This document shows, piece by piece, positions 1 through 6,772 of a DNA stretch of 7,630 nucleotides. Where the stretch lies: positions 1 through 7,630 of the forward strand of contig CAKSWM010000071.1 in the NCBI GenBank assembly GCA_934511545.1, read 5' to 3'. Below the pieces are notes generated by a model. It did no database searches and had not been told where the DNA came from. It saw only the letters and a program-made list of their open reading frames with translations. The stretch comes from an uncultured Oscillospiraceae bacterium. Lineage in GTDB: Bacteria; Bacillota; Clostridia; Oscillospirales; Oscillospiraceae. Position 1 is the first letter of the stretch. The number at the start of each line of letters is the position of its first letter. A program made the translations under genes and the position numbers.

Positions 1-29
1 GGCGCAGGGAGGATGAGGTCCGTCCGCAG

Positions 30-2429
30 GTGCCCGTTATAATTGCAGAACCTGACGTTGGACTGACTGCGGCGCAGGTCAGAGAGCGCGCGGAAAAAGG
101 ATATGCCAATACGGCAATAGAGTCGTCGTCAAAGACGATCGGACAGATAATTCTGACCAACACGCTGACCTATTTCAACATGATATTTTTTGCGCTGGCC
201 GCGCTTGTGATCGCTGTTGGAAGCTGGTATAACCTTACCTTTATGCCGGTCGTCATCGCGAACATCTTCATCGGCATAGTGCAGGAGATAAAGTCGAAAA
301 AGACGCTCGATAAGCTGAGCATACTGAACTCGCCTAAGGGCGTCGCCATACGCGACGGAGCCGCGCGCACGATAAATATCGACGAGATGGTGAGGGACGA
401 TATCGTCGTTTTCGCGTCCGGCAACCAGATATTTTCCGACGCCGTCGTCGTGGAGGGCGAGTGCCTCGTCAACGAGGCACTGATAACCGGAGAGGCGGAC
501 GAGATAAAGAAAACCGTTGGCTCCGAGCTGCTGAGCGGAAGCTTTGTAGTCAGCGGAACATGCAGGGCGAGACTCACGGCCGTCGGTGCGGATTCCTTTG
601 TTTCAAAGCTGACGCTGGAAGCGAAAAAGTCCAAAAAGCCAAAGCAGTCGGAGATGATGAATTCCCTGTCAAAGCTGGTCCTCTGGATCGGCATAATCCT
701 CATCCCGCTCGGCGTTCTCATGTGCGTCAAGGAGGTACTGTGGCTAGGACGCAGCTTTGCCGACGGCGTGGTTTCGACCGTCGCGGCCCTGGTAGGGATG
801 ATACCGGAGGGACTGTATCTGCTGACGAGCGTTGCGCTCGTTGCCGGCGTTATACGCCTTGCACAGCGCAAGACGCTGGTGCATGAACTCGGCTGCATCG
901 AAACTCTTGCTCGCGTCGATACGCTGTGCGTTGACAAGACCGGAACGATAACGGAAAACAAGATGATAGTCGAGGACGTATCACTGCTGTGCGAGGACCG
1001 GTTCAATGAGGACGACATACGCATGATAATGGCGGATTACGTCTTTGCCATGCAGGGGGACAACGACACGATGGCCGCGCTGAGAAAGTATTTCTCCGGC
1101 AAGGTCAACCAGACGGCGATAAAGACGCTGCCGTTTTCCTCGACGAAAAAATACGGCGGCGTTTCCTTCCACGAGGACGAGACCTATGTTCTCGGCGCGC
1201 CGGATATCATCCTCGGCGAGGATTATGAAAAATACCGCGAAAAGATCGATTTCTATTCCGGGCGGGGATGCCGCGTTGTACTTCTGGCGCTTTACGACGG
1301 TTCGCTGGACGACGAGCGTCTCGACGCGGACAAAATGCCCCTTGCGCTTATACTGCTCAGCAACAAGATAAGACCCGAGGCGCCGGAGACCTTTGCATTC
1401 TTTGCGAAACAGGGCGTCAAGGTCAAGGTCATATCTGGAGACAACGCCATAACGGTTTCCGAGGTCGCAAAGCGCGCGGGAATAGAAAACGCGGAGAAAT
1501 TCATCGACGCCCGTGAGCTGGACACTGACAGGAAGCTGCGGCAGGCGGCGGAGGAATACACCGTGTTCGGCAGAGTCACCCCGGAGCAGAAGCGAAAGCT
1601 GATCCTCGCGATGCGCAGCGCGGGCCACACCGTTGCGATGACGGGCGACGGCGTTAACGACGTTCTCGCGCTGAAGGCGGCCGACTGTTCGATCGCGATG
1701 GCTTCCGGCAGCGAAGTTGCCGCGCAGGTGTCTCATATCGTCCTGATGAATTCCAACTTTGCATCCATGCCCAGCGTCGTTATGGAGGGACGCCGCGTTA
1801 TCAATAATATCGAGCGTTCCGCATCGCTGTTTCTGGTGAAGAATATATTCTCGTTTGTCCTTGCGATAATCTCACTTTGCTTTACGCTGACATATCCGTT
1901 CACGCCGTCGCAGCTGAGCCTCGTGAGCACCATTACGATAGGCATACCGTCATTTGTGCTGGCGCTTGAGCCGAACGAGAGCATCATAAAGGGAAAGTTC
2001 CTGAAAAATGTGCTGTACAGGGCGCTGCCCGCAGCGCTGACCGATGTGGTGCTCATTCTCGGCGTCATCCTGTTCAATATTGCCTTCAAGCTGGGCGACG
2101 ATGAGACGAGCACGATATGCACGGTGGTCATCGGCGTTGTCGGGCTTCTGATGGTATACAACACCTGCAAGCCATTCAACAATCTGCGAAAGCTGCTTAT
2201 GGCCGCGATGACGGTCGCGTTCGTGTTCTGCGTTGCGTTTATGAAAACGGTATTCACGCTCACCGAGATCAACTTTGCAAACATGCTGATCCTTGTGGTG
2301 TTCGCGCTTCTGGCGTTTCCGGCGCTGAATGTGGCGACCATTGGACTTGACCACATCAGAGACGCGATCGACAGGAGAAAGAATCCGCGCGGCGGAAAAC
2401 ACATCCACAGAGCAAAAAAGAGAAAATAA
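30..2429 (+). CDS. CtpE-like cation-transporting P-type ATPase
   Basis: This is a membrane ATPase that moves a cation across the cytoplasmic membrane through an aspartyl-phosphate intermediate. All core motifs are visible: actuator-loop TGEA at residues 153-156 (TGES in many relatives), PEGL in M4 at 259-262, DKTGT with the phosphorylated Asp at 302, and the hinge TGDGVND at 538-544. Hydrophobic segments form an M1-M2 pair (about 45-90), M3-M4 (about 215-275) and a C-terminal block of about six helices from about 600. There is no N-terminal heavy-metal domain or CPC motif, so a copper/zinc exporter is unlikely. The length (799 aa) and the overall pattern fit the CtpE group, whose mycobacterial member is linked to calcium uptake; the ion here is inferred. 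The start is uncertain: GTG at 30 lies about 10 residues before the conserved GLT segment, but the frame stays open to base 3 and the ribosome binding site is not ideal, so the gene may begin slightly upstream. The C-terminus is strongly basic. It stands alone and ends at a terminator. Confidence 0.9.
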   Translation: MPVIIAEPDVGLTAAQVRERAEKGYANTAIESSSKTIGQIILTNTLTYFNMIFFALAALVIAVGSWYNLTFMPVVIANIFIGIVQEIKSKKTLDKLSILNSPKGVAIRDGAARTINIDEMVRDDIVVFASGNQIFSDAVVVEGECLVNEALITGEADEIKKTVGSELLSGSFVVSGTCRARLTAVGADSFVSKLTLEAKKSKKPKQSEMMNSLSKLVLWIGIILIPLGVLMCVKEVLWLGRSFADGVVSTVAALVGMIPEGLYLLTSVALVAGVIRLAQRKTLVHELGCIETLARVDTLCVDKTGTITENKMIVEDVSLLCEDRFNEDDIRMIMADYVFAMQGDNDTMAALRKYFSGKVNQTAIKTLPFSSTKKYGGVSFHEDETYVLGAPDIILGEDYEKYREKIDFYSGRGCRVVLLALYDGSLDDERLDADKMPLALILLSNKIRPEAPETFAFFAKQGVKVKVISGDNAITVSEVAKRAGIENAEKFIDARELDTDRKLRQAAEEYTVFGRVTPEQKRKLILAMRSAGHTVAMTGDGVNDVLALKAADCSIAMASGSEVAAQVSHIVLMNSNFASMPSVVMEGRRVINNIERSASLFLVKNIFSFVLAIISLCFTLTYPFTPSQLSLVSTITIGIPSFVLALEPNESIIKGKFLKNVLYRALPAALTDVVLILGVILFNIAFKLGDDETSTICTVVIGVVGLLMVYNTCKPFNNLRKLLMAAMTVAFVFCVAFMKTVFTLTEINFANMLILVVFALLAFPALNVATIGLDHIRDAIDRRKNPRGGKHIHRAKKRK

Positions 2430-2436
2430 AACGTAA

Positions 2437-2476
2437 GCCGGCCGCGGATCCATACCCGCGGCCGGCAATATTATTT
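2437..2476. terminator. bidirectional rho-independent terminator between convergent genes
   Basis: A perfect 11-bp GC-rich stem (left arm 2437-2447, right arm 2456-2466) encloses an 8-base loop. It is followed on the plus strand by a T-rich run (AATATTATTT). On the minus strand it is followed by TACGTTTTATTTTC. It lies just after the ATPase stop codon and just beyond the end of the leftward gene, so it can terminate both transcripts. Confidence 0.85.
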
Positions 2477-3520
2477 AAGCATGAACTCAAGCGCAACGGG
2501 GTTGTGGTCGGAAAAGCGGAAGCCTTCATCGAGCGTGCGTACGGAGACAGGTTCTATGTTCGGCGAGATGATGAAGCCGTCTATTACATAAAGCTGGCTT
2601 TCCTCGCTCAGCGGCGCGTCCAGCAGCCGGCAGGTCGCGCAGGAACTGTCATATGCATAGCTCCAGCCTTCGGGTATCATGCTGTCATCAAGCATACCCG
2701 GCGTCCATTTTTTGGGGTCTGCGATCGGATATTTTTCCCTGCTGCCCTCAAAGCTCTGGTTAAAGTCTCCGCCCGCGATGACATAATTGCCTGCGGCATA
2801 TTCGCTTTCAACAAATTCTCTGAGCACCTTTGTCTGCTCAAGCTTGCCTTCTCCGTCGTCGTATGCCTCGAGATGGAGATTCACGATGACGAGCTGTTTG
2901 TCCGAATCCACGATATCAAAGCGGGAAACGAGAAGGCAGCGCTTCAGGTTGGCTGTTGAGACCGGCCATGAAAACGGACAGGGAAGGGCTATCCGCTCGG
3001 CGGAAATGATGCCATAAAAGCTGAGAGTTTGCAGCCCGGAATGTACTTTTCCTATGGTCGGGAGAGGGAAGGGGACATATTCGCAGGAATAGTTCTGAGC
3101 ATAGGCGGAGCTCAAAGCCAGCGTTTCGGCGTATTTGGCGGCTTCGTTTATCCCATAGCTGCGCTTTGAGTCGAGATCGACCTCCTGAAGGAGGTAAAAA
3201 TCCGCGTCTTCGCCCGCAAGTATGGATAGTATCCCTTCACAGTTTTTGTCGATGACCGCGCGGCTGTCAGGACGTACCTCCCGGCCGCCGTCCATGAAGA
3301 ACTCCGACTCTTCACCAAGTGCCGCATATCCGGTGTTGAAGCTGATGACCTTCAGAACGCCGTCATGAGAGACCGCGCCGCCGCCCATATCGACAAGGTC
3401 GGCGTTTTCCACGCTCTCAGGGGAAAATTCCGTGACCGTCAGCCAGATGATCAGCGCGCCCGCCGCGGCAAGAATGAGCGCGAGAACGATCAAAACGGCC
3501 GTGAGTATTTTTTTCAGCAT
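2471..3520 (-). CDS. membrane-anchored endonuclease/exonuclease/phosphatase-family protein
   Basis: This is a metal-dependent phosphodiester or phosphomonoester hydrolase of the EEP (DNase I-like) fold; the substrate cannot be told from sequence. With the start at 3520 (349 aa), residues 5-27 form one membrane helix preceded by two lysines, which predicts an N-in anchor with the catalytic domain outside. Family motifs in order are FN at 61-62, LQE with metal-binding Glu113, NLHLE with His216, GGDFN at 250-254 (Asp252, Asn254), and the C-terminal SDHNP with Asp338 and His339. All expected catalytic residues are present, so it is probably active. An upstream ATG at 3535 would add five residues (MRYDT), but a GAGG (complement of 3530-3533) sits nine bases before the ATG at 3520, so that start is preferred. 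It is monocistronic and diverges from the coat-protein gene. An extracellular nuclease, sphingomyelinase-like or inositol-phosphatase-like role is possible. Confidence 0.85.
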   Translation of the reverse strand: MLKKILTAVLIVLALILAAAGALIIWLTVTEFSPESVENADLVDMGGGAVSHDGVLKVISFNTGYAALGEESEFFMDGGREVRPDSRAVIDKNCEGILSILAGEDADFYLLQEVDLDSKRSYGINEAAKYAETLALSSAYAQNYSCEYVPFPLPTIGKVHSGLQTLSFYGIISAERIALPCPFSWPVSTANLKRCLLVSRFDIVDSDKQLVIVNLHLEAYDDGEGKLEQTKVLREFVESEYAAGNYVIAGGDFNQSFEGSREKYPIADPKKWTPGMLDDSMIPEGWSYAYDSSCATCRLLDAPLSEESQLYVIDGFIISPNIEPVSVRTLDEGFRFSDHNPVALEFMLK

Positions 3521-3554
3521 AGTATCATACCTCATATGAAAAAATCATGACGGT

Positions 3555-3583
3555 ATTATACAACCATACTGCCGTTCTGTGAA
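3555..3583 (-). promoter_or_regulatory. sigma-A-type promoter for the EEP-family gene
   Basis: Read on the minus strand, the -35 box TTCACA (complement of 3578-3583) is separated by exactly 17 bases from a perfect -10 box TATAAT (complement of 3555-3560). Transcription would begin near 3548 and give a leader of about 28 bases before the start at 3520. Position, spacing and match to consensus are all good. Confidence 0.7.
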
Positions 3584-3609
3584 TATTTTCAGGGAAATAA
3601 TCCAAGCTA
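3580..3609 (+). promoter_or_regulatory. weak candidate forespore-type (sigma-F/G-like) promoter for the coat gene
   Basis: TGAATA at 3580-3585 matches the -35 element of Bacillus sigma-G promoters. After 17 bases, CAAGCTA at 3603-3609 matches five of seven positions of the CATACTA-type -10 element. It sits directly before a coat-protein gene and overlaps the -35 box of the leftward promoter. However, the implied start point falls at about 3616, inside the Shine-Dalgarno sequence, which makes the leader too short. No better rightward promoter was seen here. Confidence 0.22.
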
Positions 3610-3628
3610 ATGCCGAGGTGATCGAAAA

Positions 3629-4084
3629 ATGACTCTTAATCAGAAGGAAACCAACTTTATAAACGATCTCAAAAGTCAGGAGCAGCTCTGCATAGAAAAA
3701 TACACAAGATATGCAGGCGAAGCCTGCGATCCGCAGCTTAAGAACCTGTTCACCGACATCGGCAACACGGAGCGCGGACATCTCGATACGCTCAACAAGC
3801 TTGCCTCCGGCACGATCCCCGCGCTGAACGGCGGCGGAAGCGTCAAGACGCAGGCCAGCTTCAAGGCGTCGTCCTGCAATCAGCAGGGAAAGGACAACGA
3901 CAAGTATCTCTGTTCCGACGCGCTCGCAATGGAAAAGCACGTGTCCTCCGAGTACGACACAAGTATTTTTGAGTTCTGTTCTCAGGACGTGAGAAATGTG
4001 CTCAACCACATTCAGAAGGAAGAGCAGGAGCATGGCGAGGAGCTTTACAGCTATATGGCTGTCAACGGGATGTATAACGCATAA
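3629..4084 (+). CDS. CotF-like ferritin-fold spore coat protein
   Basis: This small (151 aa), soluble, helix-rich protein resembles the CotF family of spore coat proteins, which adopt a four-helix ferritin-like bundle. Carboxylate and His residues fall in the pattern of a di-metal ferritin site: Glu23 in helix 1, E48-R-G-H51 in helix 2, Glu102/Glu108 in helix 3, and E132-Q-E-H135 in helix 4. A Gly/Ser/Gln-rich linker (about 61-90) joins the two helical hairpins. There is no signal peptide or membrane segment. The ATG start at 3629 has a GAGGTG ribosome binding site eight bases upstream. The gene stands alone between a divergent promoter region and its own terminator. Its product is expected in or under the spore coat of a sporulating Firmicute; a metal-binding or oxidative role is an inference from the ExxH pairs. 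Confidence 0.8.
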   Translation: MTLNQKETNFINDLKSQEQLCIEKYTRYAGEACDPQLKNLFTDIGNTERGHLDTLNKLASGTIPALNGGGSVKTQASFKASSCNQQGKDNDKYLCSDALAMEKHVSSEYDTSIFEFCSQDVRNVLNHIQKEEQEHGEELYSYMAVNGMYNA

Positions 4085-4091
4085 GGCAAAC

Positions 4092-4128
4092 GGAGCCGGG
4101 TTTCACAAGTTGAAACCCGGTTTCTTTT
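4092..4128 (+). terminator. rho-independent terminator after the coat gene
   Basis: A perfect 10-bp stem (4096-4105 with 4111-4120) has a 5-base loop (CAAGT) and is followed by the T-rich run TTTCTTTT at 4121-4128. The foot of the stem can extend through G-U and A-U pairs to 4092/4124. It begins 11 bases after the coat-gene stop codon and insulates the downstream operon from read-through. Confidence 0.85.
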
Positions 4129-4154
4129 GGTGAAACATAAGTTGATAAAAAGAA

Positions 4155-4183
4155 CTGAAAAATATACGCTCAGGCAATATAAT
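4155..4183 (+). promoter_or_regulatory. sigma-A-type promoter of the C-glycoside deglycosidase-like operon
   Basis: CTGAAA at 4155-4160 (four of six -35 consensus bases) and a perfect TATAAT at 4178-4183 are 17 bases apart. Transcription would start near 4190 and give a leader of about 50 bases to the GTG at 4242. This is the best promoter in the AT-rich gap between the preceding terminator and the operon. A TTGATA at 4142-4147 followed 17 bases later by TACGCT is a weaker alternative. Confidence 0.6.
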
Positions 4184-4190
4184 TAAATTG
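4175..4190. promoter_or_regulatory. candidate operator: near-palindrome over the -10 box
   Basis: CAATATAATTAAATTG is a 16-base dyad in which seven of eight base pairs are complementary. It covers the -10 hexamer and reaches the predicted transcription start, where a repressor would block polymerase. AT-rich dyads arise by chance in such regions, and no regulator gene is present in the window to pair with it, so this is only a suggestion. Confidence 0.25.
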
Positions 4191-4241
4191 AAGGGATATA
4201 AGGATCCCGTCAGTCTATACTAAACAAAAGGGGATGTGTGT

Positions 4242-4658
4242 GTGTCATTCAAGTCATATAAAAAGATCATCTTCTGCGACGATAATATAAATAACTTTGT
4301 CGTTGAAGGCTGCCGCATAGGCTATGAATTCAAGATCAAGTACCCCAACTATCGTGGGGCAAACCTCAGCTGCATAGAGGAACTGAATTTTGAGATCGAC
4401 GGAAAGCCGCTGCCCCGCGACAGCGTTTATTTCCTGCTCAACGGAAAACAGTTCCTGCTCGACGAACTGCCCGATCTGTTCAAGGAATACTGGTTCATCC
4501 TTGACCCCGCGACGATCCGTGTCATGTGCCCGGGGGGGATCGAGGCCGGTGAGCATACCGTCCGCGTGTTCATGCGCCACAGAATTCCCTATACCGGATA
4601 TTTTGGGCAGTACCTTGTGGTAAACGCGGACGTGAGCCACGTCTGCATAGCCGATTGA
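4242..4658 (+). CDS. C-glycoside deglycosidase beta subunit-like protein (DUF6379 type)
   Basis: This small (138 aa) soluble, beta-rich protein is recognised as the beta-subunit family of bacterial C-glycoside deglycosidases. The recognisable core is a GYEFKIKYPNYRG segment (about residues 26-38), an IDGKPLPRDSVYF strand pair (about 51-63), a W-containing segment leading to the PATIRV strand, the conserved PGGIEAGEHTV turn (about 97-107), and a following R-x-R-I-x-Y strand. In characterised systems this subunit has no catalytic residues of its own but binds the TIM-barrel alpha subunit and is needed for activity. The start lies inside a GT repeat. GTG at 4242 is preferred because the AGGGG at 4229-4233 is eight bases upstream; GTG at 4236 is only two bases away and would add two residues. 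It is the first gene of the operon, and the alpha-like gene begins 17 bases after its stop. A family-level error is unlikely; whether it acts on C- or O-glycosides is unknown. Confidence 0.8.
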   Translation: MSFKSYKKIIFCDDNINNFVVEGCRIGYEFKIKYPNYRGANLSCIEELNFEIDGKPLPRDSVYFLLNGKQFLLDELPDLFKEYWFILDPATIRVMCPGGIEAGEHTVRVFMRHRIPYTGYFGQYLVVNADVSHVCIAD

Positions 4659-4675
4659 GCGGGGGAGGAAAGAAT

Positions 4676-5635
4676 ATGGCAAACGATATAAAACTCGGCG
4701 TTACGCTTTACAGCTTTGCAAGCGAATACATAACCGGAAAGCTTTCACTTGAGGATCTTCTGCGCACCTCTGCCGAAATGGGCTATGAGGGCGTCGAGAT
4801 CGTCGCGACCCAGATGGTACCCGAATACCCTTACCCCTCGGACGAGTGGCTGCAATGGTTCAGAGATACTATGGCAAAATATGGGCTCAAGCCCGTCTGC
4901 TGGAGCGCATATGTCGATATGGGCATCCGCACCGACCGCGACATGACCGAGACCGAGATCATCCAGAGCACGATAAACGACCTCATCTGCGCCAAAAAGG
5001 CCGGCTTCCCGATGGTCAGAACGCAGCATGCGATATCGCCGAAGATATTCAGGTCCATGATCCCCTTCTGCAAGGAGCTCGGCATGCAGCTTACGATCGA
5101 GATGCACAGCCCGCATCACCCCGAGGTCCCCGTCTGGAAGGAATATGCGGAGATCATGAAGGGCGAGGGCAAGGGCATACTCGGCTTCGTTCCCGACATG
5201 AGCATATTCCAGACAAAGCCGCATAAGCTCTGGATCGACGAAGCACTCGAGTATGGCTGCCGCCGCGAAAAGATAGACGAGATCATAAACAAGTTCAGCC
5301 GCCATGTATCGGCGGAAGAAATGCTCGACGGGGACTATACCGACATAGAGCGCGAATATGCCGCCGACATCATGAGCTTCAATCCCACGACCAGGATCGA
5401 ACAGCTCAAGGATCTGCTCGACTGCGCGTTCTATATGCACGGCAAGTTCTACTACATCGACGAGGAGCTCAACGAGGGCAGCATCCCCTATGAAGAGATC
5501 CTGCCCAGGATCCGCGATTATGGATACAACGGCTATATGGCCTGCGAATACGAAGGACATCATTTCAGCATCGAGGAGAGCGCTGTTGAGCAGCTCCGCC
5601 GCTATGTTGCAATGACCAAAAAAATACTTGGATAA
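4676..5635 (+). CDS. C-glycoside deglycosidase alpha subunit-like TIM-barrel protein
   Basis: This 319-aa cytoplasmic protein has the xylose-isomerase-like TIM-barrel fold ('sugar phosphate isomerase/epimerase'). The beta-1 segment KLGVTLYSF (6-14) is typical, and likely divalent-metal ligands are Glu142 (in TIEMH), Asp174 (in VPDMS), His255 (in YMHGKF) and Glu291 (in CEYEG). His144, beside Glu142, is a candidate catalytic base. Asp174 and His255 are about 80 residues apart, against 26 for the matching pair in the TIM barrel encoded further downstream, which indicates a large lid-like insertion. Pairing with the DUF6379-type gene just upstream is the strongest reason to call it the alpha subunit of a Mn-dependent deglycosidase, which cleaves 3-oxo-glycosides by elimination. 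ATG at 4676 is chosen because GGAGGAA lies seven bases upstream; a TTG at 4655 overlapping the previous stop is rejected. A simple sugar isomerase is the alternative. Confidence 0.78.
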   Translation: MANDIKLGVTLYSFASEYITGKLSLEDLLRTSAEMGYEGVEIVATQMVPEYPYPSDEWLQWFRDTMAKYGLKPVCWSAYVDMGIRTDRDMTETEIIQSTINDLICAKKAGFPMVRTQHAISPKIFRSMIPFCKELGMQLTIEMHSPHHPEVPVWKEYAEIMKGEGKGILGFVPDMSIFQTKPHKLWIDEALEYGCRREKIDEIINKFSRHVSAEEMLDGDYTDIEREYAADIMSFNPTTRIEQLKDLLDCAFYMHGKFYYIDEELNEGSIPYEEILPRIRDYGYNGYMACEYEGHHFSIEESAVEQLRRYVAMTKKILG

Positions 5636-5647
5636 GGAGAATAACAT

Positions 5648-6757
5648 ATGAAGAACGGAAAGCTCCAGATCGGCATCATCGGCTGCGGCGGGATCGCTGA
5701 GTCCAAGCACCTGCCGTCTCTTGCACTTTTTCCCGACAAGTGCGAGATCGTCGCGTTCTGCGACATCATAATCGAGCGCGCCAGGGAAAAGGCCGCGCAG
5801 TACGGGACTGCCGGTGCGAAGGTCTATACCGACTACCGCGAACTGCTCAAGGACGAGAGCATCGACGTTGTCCACGTTCTCACGCCCAATGTTGCGCATT
5901 GCCCCATCACCGTAGCCGCGTTTGAGGCCGGAAAGCACGTCATGTGCGAAAAGCCGATGGCCGCGACCACGGAGGATGCGCAGAAGATGCTCGACGCCTG
6001 GAAAAAGTCCGGCAAGAAGTTTACCATCGGCTATCAGAACCGCTTCCGCCCCGACAGCCGCACGCTCAAGCGCGCATGCGATGAGGGAGCTCTCGGCGAC
6101 ATCTATTTTGCAAAGGCTCACGCCATTCGCCGCAAGGCCGTTCCGACCTGGGGTGTATTTCCCAACAAAGCCCTTCAGGGCGGCGGTCCGCTGATCGACA
6201 TCGGTACTCACGCCCTTGATCTGACGCTCTGGATGATGGACAACTATGAGCCGGAGAGCGTCACGGGCTCCGTTTTCCAGAAGCTGAAGGACAATCCGGA
6301 CGGCAACGTCTTTGGCCCCTGGGATCCCGAGACCTATGAGGTCGAGGATTCCGCTTTTGGCTTTATAAAGATGAAGAACGGCGCCACAATCTTCCTCGAG
6401 GCTTCCTGGGCCCTGAATGTCAGCCAGTCCAGGGAGGCGGCAACGACGCTCTGCGGCACCATGGGCGGCGCGGAGCTCATCCCCAAGGGGCTTGGCACCA
6501 ATTTTGACCTCAGGATGAACAGCACCAGATATGGCCGCCTTGTTGACGAGGACGTCACGCTCAAGACGGACGGCGTTGCGTTCTTCGACGGCAGCGGAGA
6601 CGGCGAACCGCAGGTGCTCGAGTGTGAGCAGTGGCTCAATGCGGTCCTGAATGACGGCGAACCTCTGGTAAAGCCGGAGCAGGCGTTTACTGTTACAAGG
6701 ATCCTGGATGCGATCTACCGCAGTGCTGCCACCGGAAAGGAAGTCATCTTTGATTAA
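5648..6757 (+). CDS. Gfo/Idh/MocA-family NAD-dependent oxidoreductase (candidate glycoside 3-dehydrogenase)
   Basis: This 369-aa cytoplasmic sugar dehydrogenase has an N-terminal Rossmann domain with GIIGCGGIA (9-17) and an acidic Asp39 after beta-2, which favours NAD over NADP. The EKP motif at 101-103 supplies the usual catalytic Lys102. The C-terminal alpha/beta domain carries GGGPLIDIGTHALDL, with the Asp184/His188 pair that commonly takes part in substrate binding and proton transfer. An Arg-Arg-Lys plus PTWG segment (161-169) lies just before it. Length is normal and no key residue is missing. The ATG at 5648 is preceded by AAGGAG at 5634-5639, which overlaps the previous gene's stop codon, so translation is tightly linked. 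In the gut-bacterial puerarin system a protein of this family (DgpA) oxidises the sugar C3 hydroxyl so that the alpha/beta complex can cleave. The same role is inferred here from family and context; myo-inositol or other sugar oxidation is the alternative. Confidence 0.88.
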   Translation: MKNGKLQIGIIGCGGIAESKHLPSLALFPDKCEIVAFCDIIIERAREKAAQYGTAGAKVYTDYRELLKDESIDVVHVLTPNVAHCPITVAAFEAGKHVMCEKPMAATTEDAQKMLDAWKKSGKKFTIGYQNRFRPDSRTLKRACDEGALGDIYFAKAHAIRRKAVPTWGVFPNKALQGGGPLIDIGTHALDLTLWMMDNYEPESVTGSVFQKLKDNPDGNVFGPWDPETYEVEDSAFGFIKMKNGATIFLEASWALNVSQSREAATTLCGTMGGAELIPKGLGTNFDLRMNSTRYGRLVDEDVTLKTDGVAFFDGSGDGEPQVLECEQWLNAVLNDGEPLVKPEQAFTVTRILDAIYRSAATGKEVIFD

Positions 6758-6772
6758 CGGGAGGAAAACGCA

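Noticed and set aside
13..42. ATG at 13 directly after GGGAGG
   Set aside because: It is out of frame with the ATPase and ends after nine codons.
981..1736. Long minus-strand open frame inside the P-type ATPase
   Set aside because: It overlaps the best conserved motifs of the ATPase on the plus strand, and its Arg-rich, low-motif translation is typical of an antisense shadow.
1950..2468. Minus-strand open frame covering the end of the ATPase and the terminator
   Set aside because: It would need to run through the terminator hairpin and is rich in His, Arg and Gln without any domain pattern; it is a shadow of the ATPase C-terminus.
3536..3628. Short gap searched for a small RNA or extra small gene
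   Set aside because: It is fully accounted for by the divergent promoter elements and the coat gene's ribosome binding site; no additional start with a ribosome binding site was seen.
4111..4124. Possible catabolite-repression (cre) site TGAAACCCGGTTTC
   Set aside because: It mismatches the core CG and the right half of the cre consensus, and it is fully explained as the right arm and start of the T-run of the terminator.
4201..4207. GGATCC palindrome in the operon leader
   Set aside because: A six-base palindrome alone is expected by chance and has no flanking symmetry.
4188..4221. TTGAAG and TATACT as a second promoter pair
   Set aside because: The spacing is 22 bases, too long for a sigma-A promoter.
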